A stretch of 64,000 nucleotides of DNA from Roseovarius sp. (GTDB taxonomy: Bacteria > Pseudomonadota > Alphaproteobacteria > Rhodobacterales > Rhodobacteraceae). The translations under genes were made by a program, and so were the position numbers. Location of the stretch: contig JACIYT010000002.1 in assembly GCA_014359765.1 (NCBI GenBank), positions 1 through 64,000 of the forward strand, in the 5' to 3' direction. Below, one piece after another: positions 52,722 to 62,139 of the stretch. The notes beneath the pieces are model-generated. The model was given only the letters and a program-made list of their open reading frames with translations, made no database searches and was not told where the DNA came from. Each line of letters begins with the position of its first letter. Positions within the stretch are counted from its first letter, which is position 1.

Positions 52722-54044
52722 TCATCCATAGACCAGCCGTGGCAGCCACAGCGCGATCTGCGGAAAGGCCATCACCAGCGCCAGCGCCACCGCCATCACC
52801 AGCACGAAAGGCAGGATCGAGCGGTAGATGTCGCGCAGGGTGATCTCGGGCGGGGCCATGGCCCGCATCAGAAACAGGTTGTAGCCGAAGGGCGGCGTCA
52901 TGTAGGCGATCTGCGTGGTGATCGTGTAGAGGACGCCATACCAGATCAGATCGAAGCCGAGCGCGCCCACAAGCGGCACATAGAGCGGCGCCACGATCAC
53001 CAGCATCGCCGTGTCGTCGAGAAACGTGCCCATGACGATGAAGCTGAGCTGCATCAGGATCAGGATCAGCCAGGGATCGAGGCCGAGCCTCCGTGTAAAG
53101 AGACTGTCGATCGCCTTGACCGCGCCCAGCCCGTCGAACACCGCGCCAAAGGCCAGCGCCGCGAGGATGATCCACATGAACATGCACGAGATCCCCAGCG
53201 TCATGCGCACCGAGGTCTCGAACACGGCGCGCGTCATCCGCCCCTTGATCACGGCGGCCATGAAGGCCGTCATCGCGCCGATGGCCGAGCTTTCGACCAG
53301 CGAGGTCCAGCCGTTGACGAAGGGCACCATCATCGCCGCGAAGATGAAGAGCGGCAAGAGCCCCGCGCGCAACAGCCGCAGCTTCTCGCGCATCGGCATG
53401 GTGCGTTCCTCGGGTGGCAGCACCGGGCCGAGCTGCGGCCGGAGGCGGCAGCGCAGCCAGATATAGAGGATGAAGAGCGCCGCCATCATCAGCCCCGGAA
53501 CGATCCCGGCAAGCCAGAGCTGCCCCACCGGCTGGCGCGCGATCATCGCATAGAGCACCAGCACCACCGAGGGCGGCACCAGGATCCCGAGGCTCGATCC
53601 GGCCTGAATGACGCCTGTCACCATGATCTTGTCATAGCCGCGGCGCAGCAGTTCGGGCAGCGCGATCGTCGCCCCGATCGCCATGCCCGCCACCGAAAGC
53701 CCGTTCATCGCCGAGACGAGCACCATCAGCCCGATCGTGCCGATGGCCAGCCCGCCCGGCACCGGCCCCATCCAGACGTGAAACATCCGGTAAAGGTCAT
53801 CGGCGATGCGGCTCTCGCTCATGACATAGCCCATGAAGATGAACATCGGCAGCGTCAGCAGCGGATACCATTTCATCAGCTTGATCGCCGAGGCAAAGGC
53901 GATGTCGAACCCGCCCCTGTCCCCCCAGAGCATCAGCGCGGCGATGACCGCGACAAAGCCGATCGCCCCGAACACGCGCTGCCCGGTGAACAGCATCGCC
54001 ATCATGGTCGCGAACATGAAGAGCGCGATCATCTCATGGGACAT
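52722..54044 (-). CDS. dctM: TRAP transporter large permease DctM
   Basis: SVAGMAIGATIALPELLRRGYDKIMVTGVIQAGSSLGILVPPSVVLVLYAMI. Confidence 0.94.
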   Translation of the reverse strand: MSHEMIALFMFATMMAMLFTGQRVFGAIGFVAVIAALMLWGDRGGFDIAFASAIKLMKWYPLLTLPMFIFMGYVMSESRIADDLYRMFHVWMGPVPGGLAIGTIGLMVLVSAMNGLSVAGMAIGATIALPELLRRGYDKIMVTGVIQAGSSLGILVPPSVVLVLYAMIARQPVGQLWLAGIVPGLMMAALFILYIWLRCRLRPQLGPVLPPEERTMPMREKLRLLRAGLLPLFIFAAMMVPFVNGWTSLVESSAIGAMTAFMAAVIKGRMTRAVFETSVRMTLGISCMFMWIILAALAFGAVFDGLGAVKAIDSLFTRRLGLDPWLILILMQLSFIVMGTFLDDTAMLVIVAPLYVPLVGALGFDLIWYGVLYTITTQIAYMTPPFGYNLFLMRAMAPPEITLRDIYRSILPFVLVMAVALALVMAFPQIALWLPRLVYG

Positions 54045-54642
54045 CGGCGGTCTCCTCTCCGCGCAGGCGCAGGATGTCGCGGCAAAGCTCGGCCACCGCC
54101 TGCAACAGCATGAGGAAAACGCCGAAGACGAGGATCGTCTTGATCGGCCAGATCACCGGGCGCCACACGGTCGAACTGCGCTCCAGAACCCCGGTCATCT
54201 CCGCCACTCCCGCGCGCCCCTCGGTCACGAAGCTGCGCAGCAGGTCCCGGAAAAACACCAGCGGCTCGGTGCCGAAATAGCCCAGCGAATAGGCGGTGGA
54301 ACTGATCCCGCCATAGAGCAGAACGCCCAGGTAGAAGAGCAGGAAGAACACCGTGACGGCATCGACCATGGCGCGCTTGCGGGCCGACCACTCGCCGTAA
54401 AAGAGATCCATCCGCACATGCGATCCCATCTGGATCGAATAAGGTCCGCCCAGAACGTAATAGGCTACCATCACGAATTGCGCCGTCTCCAGCGTCCAGA
54501 GCGCGGGGCTGAGGAAGGTCTTGGAGAGCGAGGACCACAGCAGCACCCCCATCAACGCGAAGATGAGATACATGGCGATACGCCCGATAAAGCGGTTCAT
54601 CCGGTCGATGGCCCCGATGTAGCCGCGCATGAGATCACGCAT
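54034..54642 (-). CDS. dctQ: TRAP transporter small permease DctQ
   Basis: Four-TM protein upstream of dctM; YYVLGGPYSIQMGSHVRMDLFYGEWSARKRAMVD. Confidence 0.88.
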   Translation of the reverse strand: MRDLMRGYIGAIDRMNRFIGRIAMYLIFALMGVLLWSSLSKTFLSPALWTLETAQFVMVAYYVLGGPYSIQMGSHVRMDLFYGEWSARKRAMVDAVTVFFLLFYLGVLLYGGISSTAYSLGYFGTEPLVFFRDLLRSFVTEGRAGVAEMTGVLERSSTVWRPVIWPIKTILVFGVFLMLLQAVAELCRDILRLRGEETADVP

Positions 54643-55399
54643 CCTGCGCCTCCCCGAGGCCGAGCGCGGCCAGCGCCGGGCGCAGCAGCGTGAGGATCTC
54701 CTCCGCCCGCGCGCGCTGGGCCGCGGGGGTTGCCAGAAGGTCCTGCCGCACCTCCAGCATGACATTGGGCAGGCCATTCGCCAGCCCGTGCCGCCGCAGC
54801 GTGTGGGTCACGCCGTCCTGTGGCCCGTAGGGCGCATTGCGCACGATACGGCGGTCGGTCAGGGCAGGGGCGCGGGCCAGCATCAGATCGGCAAGCCGCG
54901 CGTCGGCGTCGTGCAGGATGCCGATTTCCACCGCGCGCGGGGCCCCGAACCAGATGGGCGAGAAACTGTGCACCGTCACCAGCGCCACCGGCACCTTGCG
55001 CGCCGCGATCATCGCGGCGAGCGCCTCGGTGAACGGCTCGTAAACCGCTCTGGCGCGCGCCGCGCGGGCCGGCGCGTCGAGGCCCCGGTTGCCCGGCACC
55101 TCGATGGTCTCGCTCCGCTCGGGCATGGCCGACGGCGCCTCGGGCGGGCGATTGCAATCATAGACAAGCCGCGAGACGCGGCCCGCGACCAGCGGCGCGT
55201 CGAGCGCCTGCACGAGGTGCCGCGCCAGCGGCTCGGCGCCGGGGTCCCAGGCCGCGTGGCTTTGCCGCGCCGCCGCGTCGAGCCCGAGGCCGCGATAGGC
55301 GTCGGGGATGTGGTTCGAGGCGTGTTCGCAGACGAGAATCACCGCGCCGCGCCCATCCGGGTTCACGATTGCCACCGGGTTTCTGTCGATCTCGGTCAT
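54635..55399 (-). CDS. N-formylglutamate amidohydrolase family protein
   Basis: VILVCEHASNHIPDAYRGLGL; VPVALVTVHSFSPIWFGAPRAVEIGILHDADARLAD. Confidence 0.9.
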   Translation of the reverse strand: MTEIDRNPVAIVNPDGRGAVILVCEHASNHIPDAYRGLGLDAAARQSHAAWDPGAEPLARHLVQALDAPLVAGRVSRLVYDCNRPPEAPSAMPERSETIEVPGNRGLDAPARAARARAVYEPFTEALAAMIAARKVPVALVTVHSFSPIWFGAPRAVEIGILHDADARLADLMLARAPALTDRRIVRNAPYGPQDGVTHTLRRHGLANGLPNVMLEVRQDLLATPAAQRARAEEILTLLRPALAALGLGEAQDA

Positions 55400-55414
55400 G
55401 CGTGCCTCTCGCGT

Positions 55415-55430
55415 TGGAAAAAGCTTTCCA
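55415..55430. promoter_or_regulatory. Palindromic operator candidate for the adjacent RpiR-type regulator
   Basis: TGGAAA-AAGC-TTTCCA, related half-site TTTTTCCA at 55453-55460. Confidence 0.55.
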
Positions 55431-55529
55431 TGCCGAATGATTTTCGTCAATATTTTTCCAGACATGCCGTCGCGGTGCCGCCCCGTCGCGGCGCGGCTGC
55501 CGCGAAATCCATCATCGGAGGCTCGCCCC

Positions 55530-56426
55530 GTGCCTGACCGCGCGCCCGAACCCACGCCCCAGACCGCCGCGGCCCCCACCGTGCGCCAGCTCATCCGCCG
55601 GCATTATGCTGCGCTGACGCAGTCCGAGCGCCGTTTCGCCAACGCGCTGCTGGAGAATTACCCCGGCGCGGGGCTTGCCTCGATCACCGCCGCCGCCGAG
55701 GGCGCGGGTGTCTCGGCCCCGGTGGTGGCGCGGCTGGTGCAAAAGCTCGGCTTCAAGGGCTATCCGCAATTCCATCAGGCGCTGCTGGCCGAGCTTCAGG
55801 CCAAGGTCTCGGGGCCTGCTGCGCGGCGCGCGGTCTGGGCCGCCGAGGCGCCGTCTTCGCATCTGCTCAACCGGTTCGCCGCCGCCGTCACCCAGAACCT
55901 CGCCCAGACCTTCGCCAATATCGACACCGCCCAGTTCGACGCGGCGGCGCGCGCGCTGGCCACCGCGCCGGGGCTCTATGTCGTGGGGGGGCGCATCACC
56001 CGGTCGCTGGCCGAATACGCCTTTACCCATTTTCAGGCGATCCGCGACGGAGTGCGCCATCTCTCGGCCGCGCCGGCAAGCTGGCCGCAATACGTGATCG
56101 ACATGGGTGCGGGCGATGCGCTTCTGATCTTCGACATGCGCCGCTACGAGGACAACCTGCTGCGCCTTGCGCGCATCGCCGCCGAGCGCGGGGTGCGCGT
56201 GATCCTCGTCACCGACCAATGGGCCAGCCCGGTCGCGGGCGTGGCCGAGATCACCTTCAACTGCTGGGGCGAGATCCCCTCGGCCTGGGACAGCAATATC
56301 GCCACGCTGTCGCTGGTCGAATCGCTCATCGCGGCCACCCAGGAGGAGCGCTGGCCCGATGCGCGCGACCGTTTCGAGCGGCTCGACCGGCTGTTCGAGA
56401 TGATCCGCCTCTTCCGCGATCCCTGA
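55530..56426 (+). CDS. MurR/RpiR family transcriptional regulator
   Basis: TVRQLIRRHYAALTQSERRFANALLENYPGAGLASITAAAEGAGVSAPVVARLVQKLGFKGYPQFHQALL; SIS domain; GTG start. Confidence 0.9.
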   Translation: MPDRAPEPTPQTAAAPTVRQLIRRHYAALTQSERRFANALLENYPGAGLASITAAAEGAGVSAPVVARLVQKLGFKGYPQFHQALLAELQAKVSGPAARRAVWAAEAPSSHLLNRFAAAVTQNLAQTFANIDTAQFDAAARALATAPGLYVVGGRITRSLAEYAFTHFQAIRDGVRHLSAAPASWPQYVIDMGAGDALLIFDMRRYEDNLLRLARIAAERGVRVILVTDQWASPVAGVAEITFNCWGEIPSAWDSNIATLSLVESLIAATQEERWPDARDRFERLDRLFEMIRLFRDP

Positions 56427-56442
56427 GCGTCGCGGCGCGTCG

Positions 56443-57174
56443 TCACATATATCCCCGCACGAGGCTTGCCGCGATCAGCGACCAGCCGTCGGCGATCACG
56501 AAGAACGCCAGCTTGAACGGCAGCGAGACGATGGCGGGCGGCACCATCATCATGCCCATCGACATGAGCACCGCCGCAATCACCAGGTCGATGATCAGGA
56601 ACGGGAGGAAGATCAGGAACCCCACCTGGAACGCGCGCGCGATCTCCGAGAGCATGAAGCTCGGCACCAGCACCGAGAGCGGCGCGTCCGGGCCGGGGGG
56701 GATGGCCGCGGCATCCGGGCGCAGCGCGGCCATGGCGGCGAAGGTCTCGCCGTCGATCCGCGCCGCCATGAATCCGCGAAACGGCTCGATCGCCCGCGCC
56801 AGCCCCTCGGTCAGCTCCACCTCCTCGGCCACCAGCGGCGCGATGCCCTGGTCCCAGGCGGCGGTGAATGTCGGCTCCATCACGAACCAGGTCAGGAACA
56901 GCGCAAGGCTCACCAGCAGCATGTTGGGCGGCGATTGTTGCAGGCCGATCCCCTGGCGCAGGATCGACAGCACGGTGATGATGAACGGAAAGGCGGTGAT
57001 CATGATCGCCAGCCCCGGCGCGAGGCTCAGCACCGTGATCAGCGCGATGAGCTGCACCGTGCGCGCCGAGATCGACCCGCCCTCACCGAGCGAGATCGAC
57101 AGCTCCTGCGCGGCGACCGGCCATGGCAGCGTGACCAGCACCAGCGCCACGATGAGGGCGCGCATCCAGCTCAA
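56443..57174 (-). CDS. fliP: Flagellar type III export protein FliP
   Basis: LALFLTWFVMEPTF; FLIFLPFLIIDLVIAAVLMSMGMMMVPP. Confidence 0.96.
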   Translation of the reverse strand: MSWMRALIVALVLVTLPWPVAAQELSISLGEGGSISARTVQLIALITVLSLAPGLAIMITAFPFIITVLSILRQGIGLQQSPPNMLLVSLALFLTWFVMEPTFTAAWDQGIAPLVAEEVELTEGLARAIEPFRGFMAARIDGETFAAMAALRPDAAAIPPGPDAPLSVLVPSFMLSEIARAFQVGFLIFLPFLIIDLVIAAVLMSMGMMMVPPAIVSLPFKLAFFVIADGWSLIAASLVRGYM

Positions 57175-57467
57175 GCGAGCCCGTCCCGGAGATCGGCGAC
57201 CTCGGTCAGACGCACCGCGAGCTGCCCCTGCGCGTCGCCCTCGATCTCCTCGAGCTGGCCGCGCGCGATCATCCGCTCGCCGATATAGAGCTCGACCGCG
57301 TCATCGACCCGGCGATCGAGCGCGAGCACCGTATCCCGACCCATCCGGAGCAGGTCCCGGATCAGCGGGCGGGCACGGCCGACGCAGACGGTGATCTCGA
57401 TGGGGACGCCCGAGAACGGGCTCTCGGTCCCGGCGGTTGCGGGGGCGCGGTCGGTGGTGTCGGTCAT
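57171..57467 (-). CDS. fliN: Flagellar motor switch protein FliN
   Basis: PIEITVCVGRARPLIRDLLRMGRDTVLALDRRVDDAVELYIGERMIARGQLEEI. Confidence 0.9.
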   Translation of the reverse strand: MTDTTDRAPATAGTESPFSGVPIEITVCVGRARPLIRDLLRMGRDTVLALDRRVDDAVELYIGERMIARGQLEEIEGDAQGQLAVRLTEVADLRDGLA

Positions 57468-58051
57468 GCGATGGCCTTTCCTTCTGGTTGCGCGTCGAAA
57501 AAGCCGCTCACGGCGGCGGTGATGCCCGCGAGAACCTCGGGCAGGTCGATTTCGGCCTCGCTCTCGCCGAAGCGCAGATAGACCTGCCCGGCACCGAGCG
57601 TGTCATCGGCGACCAGGCGCAGCTCCAGCCCACCATCGGCGAGGTGCTCGAGGCGCGGGAGGTCCTCGGGCGCGGCGGCGATCTCGATCGGCTGGCGGCC
57701 AAGCGCGCGGGCGTGATCGTGCAGCATCTCGGCGATGCGCGGCGCGAGGCTCTCCCTGGCCATCTGCGGCAGCACGGATGCCGTCATCTCGGTCAGCAGA
57801 GGGCGCAGCGCCGCCATCACCGCGCTGTAGGCTTCCTCGTAGGTGAAGCGCAGATCCTGAAGGTTCTGGGCCAGATCGGCGGTGATTCGGTGCCCCTCTT
57901 CCGATTGCGCCCGGACCGCGTCATCCCAGCCCGCCTGATAGCCCTTCTCGAAGGCGGCGAGGCGTTCTTCCTCCAGCGCGACATCGGTCATGGCGCGTTC
58001 CGTGCCCTCCCCGGCATCGCCGAATTCCTCGAGAAGATGGGCGATCGACAT
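57464..58051 (-). CDS. FliH-like flagellar assembly protein
   Basis: MSIAHLLEEFGD...EKGYQAGWDDAVRAQSEEG; position between fliF and fliN. Confidence 0.75.
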   Translation of the reverse strand: MSIAHLLEEFGDAGEGTERAMTDVALEEERLAAFEKGYQAGWDDAVRAQSEEGHRITADLAQNLQDLRFTYEEAYSAVMAALRPLLTEMTASVLPQMARESLAPRIAEMLHDHARALGRQPIEIAAAPEDLPRLEHLADGGLELRLVADDTLGAGQVYLRFGESEAEIDLPEVLAGITAAVSGFFDAQPEGKAIA

Positions 58052-59670
58052 CAGACCCGCTCCTCCTCGCCCTCGAGCCATGTGCGCAGGATCTCCACGG
58101 TTTCCTCCTGGCGTTCGCCGATCAGCGCGCGCAGCCGCGCCACCGGGTCATCGGGGCGCGCCGGCCCGTCGGACCAGGAGCCGATCGCGTCCTGCCCTTC
58201 CGTGACCATCGCGAGCGCGGGCTCGTCGAACGCCCCGGTCTCGATCTCGCCGGTCAGCGCCTCCTCTGCCTCGCCCCCCGGAGGCGGGGGGATCTGCGCG
58301 GGCGCCGCCGGTGCGGGGCGCATCAGCACCGGCCGCAACACGAACAGCCCGAGCACCAGCGCGACAATCGCCAGCACCGCCGCCTGCACAAGCGCCATCG
58401 TGTCGAGCGCCAGCCTGTCCAGCAGGCCGGGCGTGGCCAGCGTGCCCTCGGGCACGATCGTCTCGAAGGGCAGCGCCCGGAGCGTCAGCACGTCGCCGCG
58501 CGTCTCGTCGAAGCCCACAGCCGACCCGACCAGATCGCGCAGCGCCGCCAGTTCCTCGTCCGGGCGGGGATCGCCCCCCCCGGGCAGGGCGTTCACCAGA
58601 ACGGCCACGCTCATTCGCCGGATCGCGCCGGGGCCGCGCAGGATCTCGCGCTCGGTCGAGGAGACCTCGTAGTTCACCCGCTCGCGAAGCTCGTCGCTGC
58701 GGCTGCTGGATGGCGCGCCCCCGGCGCCGTCGCCCTCGGGCAGGTTCGAGGCCACGGTGACGCTGCCGCCCTGATCCGAGGAATTCCGGCTGTTCTCCTC
58801 GGTGTCGGTGCTGATGGCCACGCGGCTTTCCGGGTCGAGCCGCCGCTCGCGAATCGATTCGGTCTCGGTCACGGTGTCGAGCGTCACCTCCACCACTGCA
58901 TTGCCGCGTCCGACGCGGGCCTCCAGCAGCCGCAGCGCCCGCAGCCGCAGCGCCTCGGCGCGGTCGTCGGGGGCGTTCGCGGGGGCTTCCTCGGCGCCGA
59001 GAAGCCCGCCTTCCGAATCGATCACGGCCACGTCCTCGGGCAAGAGCCCCGCGACCGCGGACGCCACCAGGAACTGGAGGGCGCGCGCATGTCCCGGCGA
59101 GAGGCCCGCGCCCCTCGTCGTCACCGAGACCGAGGCGGATTGCCGGGTGTTTCGCTGGAACGGGGCGGCGCCGCCGGAGGCGAGATGAACCCGCGCGGCG
59201 ACGATCTGGGGGTGGGCCAGGATGGTGCGCGCGAGCTCACCTTCCTTGGCGCGCCAGTAGGCGGCGTCGAACATCTGCGATGTGGTGCCGAACCCCGACA
59301 GCCCGTCGAGGATCTCGTATCCGCGTGCCGTGCCCGAGGGCAGCCCCTCGCCGGCGAGCACCATGCGCAGACTGTCGCGTTGCGCGCTTGCCACATAGAT
59401 CGCGTCGCCGCGCACCTCATGGGCGATGCCCCGCTGTTCGAGCGCGGCCACCACCTCGCCGGCTGCGGCGCCTTCGAGCCCGGCATAGAGCAGGCTCATG
59501 CCGGGGTTCGCGGCGAGGCGCGCGAGGCCCAGAACGGCCAGGAACACGCCGACCGTTGCCGCGGCCACGATCGCGCGCCGGCGCATGTCGAGCGATTGCC
59601 AGAGGGTAAGGAACTGTTGCACGTCGATATCTCCCGGTGATCGGCCTTCTGCCGGTCCTCGGGTCATCAT
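58051..59670 (-). CDS. fliF: Flagellar M-ring protein FliF
   Basis: MSLLYAGLEGAAAGEVVAALEQRGIAHEV; AYWRAKEGELARTILAHPQIVAARVHLA. Confidence 0.96.
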   Translation of the reverse strand: MMTRGPAEGRSPGDIDVQQFLTLWQSLDMRRRAIVAAATVGVFLAVLGLARLAANPGMSLLYAGLEGAAAGEVVAALEQRGIAHEVRGDAIYVASAQRDSLRMVLAGEGLPSGTARGYEILDGLSGFGTTSQMFDAAYWRAKEGELARTILAHPQIVAARVHLASGGAAPFQRNTRQSASVSVTTRGAGLSPGHARALQFLVASAVAGLLPEDVAVIDSEGGLLGAEEAPANAPDDRAEALRLRALRLLEARVGRGNAVVEVTLDTVTETESIRERRLDPESRVAISTDTEENSRNSSDQGGSVTVASNLPEGDGAGGAPSSSRSDELRERVNYEVSSTEREILRGPGAIRRMSVAVLVNALPGGGDPRPDEELAALRDLVGSAVGFDETRGDVLTLRALPFETIVPEGTLATPGLLDRLALDTMALVQAAVLAIVALVLGLFVLRPVLMRPAPAAPAQIPPPPGGEAEEALTGEIETGAFDEPALAMVTEGQDAIGSWSDGPARPDDPVARLRALIGERQEETVEILRTWLEGEEERV

Positions 59671-59683
59671 TGACGGATGGGGC

Positions 59684-59698
59684 TTAAGATTCGGTTAG
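59684..59698. promoter_or_regulatory. CtrA-like site between fliF and fliL
   Basis: TTAA-GATTCGG-TTAG (consensus TTAA-N7-TTAA). Confidence 0.5.
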
Positions 59699-59742
59699 CC
59701 TCTCTGGGTCATAGTGCCAGTGTCAGGAAAAGAGGGGGCATC

Positions 59743-60240
59743 ATGGCCGTGGCCGACGAAACCACTGAAAAAACGCCGGAAAATAGCCCACACTCGCGTC
59801 TGCCGCTGATTCTCGGGCTGGTGCTGGCGCTGGTCGGGGGCGCGGGCGGGTTCCTTGTCGTGCGCGCCGGGCTGCTGCCATTCCCGGGGGCGGGGCAGGG
59901 CGCCGGCGCCCCCGCCGCTCCGCAGGTGGTCGATTTCGGGCATCTCGTCTTCGTGCCGGTCGAACCGCTCGTCGTCTCCTATGCCGAGGCCGGGCGCAGC
60001 CGGCACCTGCGCTTTCGCGCCGAACTCGAGGTGCCGGCGGCACAGGCCGCCGAGGTGACGCGCGTGATGCCGCGCGTGGTCGATGTTCTCAATACCTACC
60101 TGCGCGCGCTGCGGCTCACCGACCTCGAGGAGAGCGGCGCGCTGCTGCGGTTGCGTGGCCAGATGTTGCGCCGGGTGCAGGCGGTGGTGGGCGAAGGGCG
60201 GGTCAACGACCTCCTGGTGATGGAATTCGTGCTGGACTGA
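59743..60240 (+). CDS. fliL: Flagellar basal body-associated protein FliL
   Basis: Single TM; FVPVEPLVVSYAEAGRSRHLRFRAELEV; terminal NDLLVMEFVLD. Confidence 0.9.
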   Translation: MAVADETTEKTPENSPHSRLPLILGLVLALVGGAGGFLVVRAGLLPFPGAGQGAGAPAAPQVVDFGHLVFVPVEPLVVSYAEAGRSRHLRFRAELEVPAAQAAEVTRVMPRVVDVLNTYLRALRLTDLEESGALLRLRGQMLRRVQAVVGEGRVNDLLVMEFVLD

Positions 60241-60249
60241 GGGAAAAAG

Positions 60250-60618
60250 ATGGAACTTGTCGCAGATATCCTGCTCGTTGCCGGCGCGCTCGGCGCGGCG
60301 GTCTATTGTCATGTCCTGGCGCGCCGGCTCAGCCGCTTCAACGATCTCGAGAACGGCGTCGGTGGCGCGGTGGCCGTGCTCTCGGCGCAGGTTGACGATC
60401 TCGCGCGGACGCTGCGCGCGGCGCAGGCAACGGCCAACAGCTCCACCGGGTCGCTCGATGCGCTGACCGAACGGGCCGAGGGTGTGGCCAAGCGATTGGA
60501 ATTGCTGCTGGCATCAATGCATGACCTCCCCGATGTCGCGCCGTCCCCGTCCCCGGCACCGCCCGCCGGTCCGGTCTTTCGCCGTCATCCGCCAGAAGGC
60601 GCGGAGGAGCGGACATGA
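60250..60618 (+). CDS. Hypothetical membrane-anchored coiled-coil protein in flagellar cluster (DUF6468-like)
   Basis: MELVADILLVAGALGAAVYCHVLARRLSRFNDLENGVGGAVAVLSAQVDDLARTLRAAQ. Confidence 0.7.
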   Translation: MELVADILLVAGALGAAVYCHVLARRLSRFNDLENGVGGAVAVLSAQVDDLARTLRAAQATANSSTGSLDALTERAEGVAKRLELLLASMHDLPDVAPSPSPAPPAGPVFRRHPPEGAEERT

Positions 60619-61190
60619 GCGGCACGCGCCGCCGGCAGGCGCGCGGCACGCTCATGGTCATCGCGATGCTTCTCCTGGCTTCGGCGGTGGTGCGTGTGGG
60701 CGACGGTATCGGACAGGCGATGGCGCGGGCCACGCCCGGCGAGCCGGTCGCGCGCCACGCCGCGACGGGGGCGCAATGCGAACAGCCCGAGGATCTGCGG
60801 ATCCTTCTCGACACGCTCAAGGACCGCGAGGCGCGCCTCACCGGCCGCGAGCGTGCGCTCGAGGACCGGATGCAGGCGCTCGCCATCGCCGATGAGCAGA
60901 TCACGCGTCGGCTGGCGGCGCTTGCCGAGGCCGAGGAATCGCTCCGCCGGAGCTTTGCCATCGCCGAGACCGCTGCCGAGGACGATCTCGACAGGCTGAC
61001 CCGCGTTTACGAGACGATGAAGCCGAAACAGGCCGCCGCCCTCTTCGAGAAGATGGATGCGCGCTTTGCCGCAGGGTTTCTTGCGCGGATGCGGCCCGAG
61101 GCGGCGGCGGCGATCATGGCCGGGCTCAGCCCCGAGGCCGCGCATCTCTTCAGCGTGGTGCTCGCGGGGCGAAATGCCGCCGTGGAGTGA
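60615..61190 (+). CDS. MotE-like protein (MgtE N-terminal-like domain)
   Basis: TM then coiled coil; LTRVYETMKPKQAAALFEKMDARFAAGFLARMRPEAAAAIMAGLSPEAAHLFSVVLAGRNA. Confidence 0.8.
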   Translation: MSGTRRRQARGTLMVIAMLLLASAVVRVGDGIGQAMARATPGEPVARHAATGAQCEQPEDLRILLDTLKDREARLTGRERALEDRMQALAIADEQITRRLAALAEAEESLRRSFAIAETAAEDDLDRLTRVYETMKPKQAAALFEKMDARFAAGFLARMRPEAAAAIMAGLSPEAAHLFSVVLAGRNAAVE

Positions 61191-61200
61191 ACAGCGGCGC

Positions 61201-61215
61201 TTAACGGTCGGGTAA
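61201..61215. promoter_or_regulatory. CtrA-like site upstream of motA
   Basis: TTAACGGTCGGGTAA (TTAAC-N6-GTAAC). Confidence 0.4.
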
Positions 61216-61269
61216 CCGGCAGGTGTCAGGATCGCAGGATGGCAGCATGGCGCTGCGACGGAGAGGGTG

Positions 61270-62139
61270 ATGATCGGACTTATCGGCATCGTGATCGTTT
61301 TCATCATGGTTTTCGGTGGCTATCTGGCCGCCGGAGGAAAGCTTGGAATCATCGTGGCGGCGCTTCCCTTCGAGATGATGATCATCGCCGGGGCCGCGGT
61401 GGGCGCCTTTCTGATCAGCAATGACGCCACCACGGTCAAGCATACGCTCAAGGATATCGGCAAGGTCTTCAGAGGCCCGCGCTGGAAACCCGAGGATTAC
61501 CGCGATCTGCTGTGTCTGCTCTTCAGCCTCATTCGCCTCGCGCGGCAAAACCCGGTGGCGGCGGAGGAACATATAGAGAATCCTTCCGAATCGTCGATCT
61601 TCACCCGCTATCCCCGGATCCTCGCCGATGCCGAGGCCGTGGCGCTCATCGGTGATACCTTGCGCGCGGCCTCGATGAATTACGACGACCCGCACCAGGT
61701 CGAGGAAGTGCTCGACAAGCGCATGGAGGCCCAGCACCATCACGCCCTGCAATCCAGCCATGCGCTTCAGACCATGGCGGACGGACTGCCCGCGCTCGGC
61801 ATCGTCGCGGCTGTTCTGGGGGTGATCAAGACCATGGCCTCGATCGACCAGCCCCCCGAAATCCTCGGCAAGATGATCGGCGGGGCGCTGGTCGGCACGT
61901 TTCTGGGCGTGTTCCTCGCCTATGGTTTCGTCGGTCCCTTCTCCAACAAGCTGCGCGAGGTGGTCGAGGAGGATGCCCATTTCTACCGCCTGATCCGCGA
62001 GGTTCTGGTCGCCAACCTGCACAACCATGCCGCCAATATCTGCATCGAGGTGGGCCGCCAGAACACGCCCGGCCATAACCGGCCAAGCTTTGACGATCTC
62101 GATGAGGCGCTCAGGGCCCTCAGGCAGGAGGTCGCATGA
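61270..62139 (+). CDS. motA: Flagellar motor stator protein MotA
   Basis: MIGLIGIVIVFIMVFGGYLAAGGKLGIIVAALPFEMMIIAGAAVGAFLISN; LPALGIVAAVLGVIKTM. Confidence 0.95.
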   Translation: MIGLIGIVIVFIMVFGGYLAAGGKLGIIVAALPFEMMIIAGAAVGAFLISNDATTVKHTLKDIGKVFRGPRWKPEDYRDLLCLLFSLIRLARQNPVAAEEHIENPSESSIFTRYPRILADAEAVALIGDTLRAASMNYDDPHQVEEVLDKRMEAQHHHALQSSHALQTMADGLPALGIVAAVLGVIKTMASIDQPPEILGKMIGGALVGTFLGVFLAYGFVGPFSNKLREVVEEDAHFYRLIREVLVANLHNHAANICIEVGRQNTPGHNRPSFDDLDEALRALRQEVA

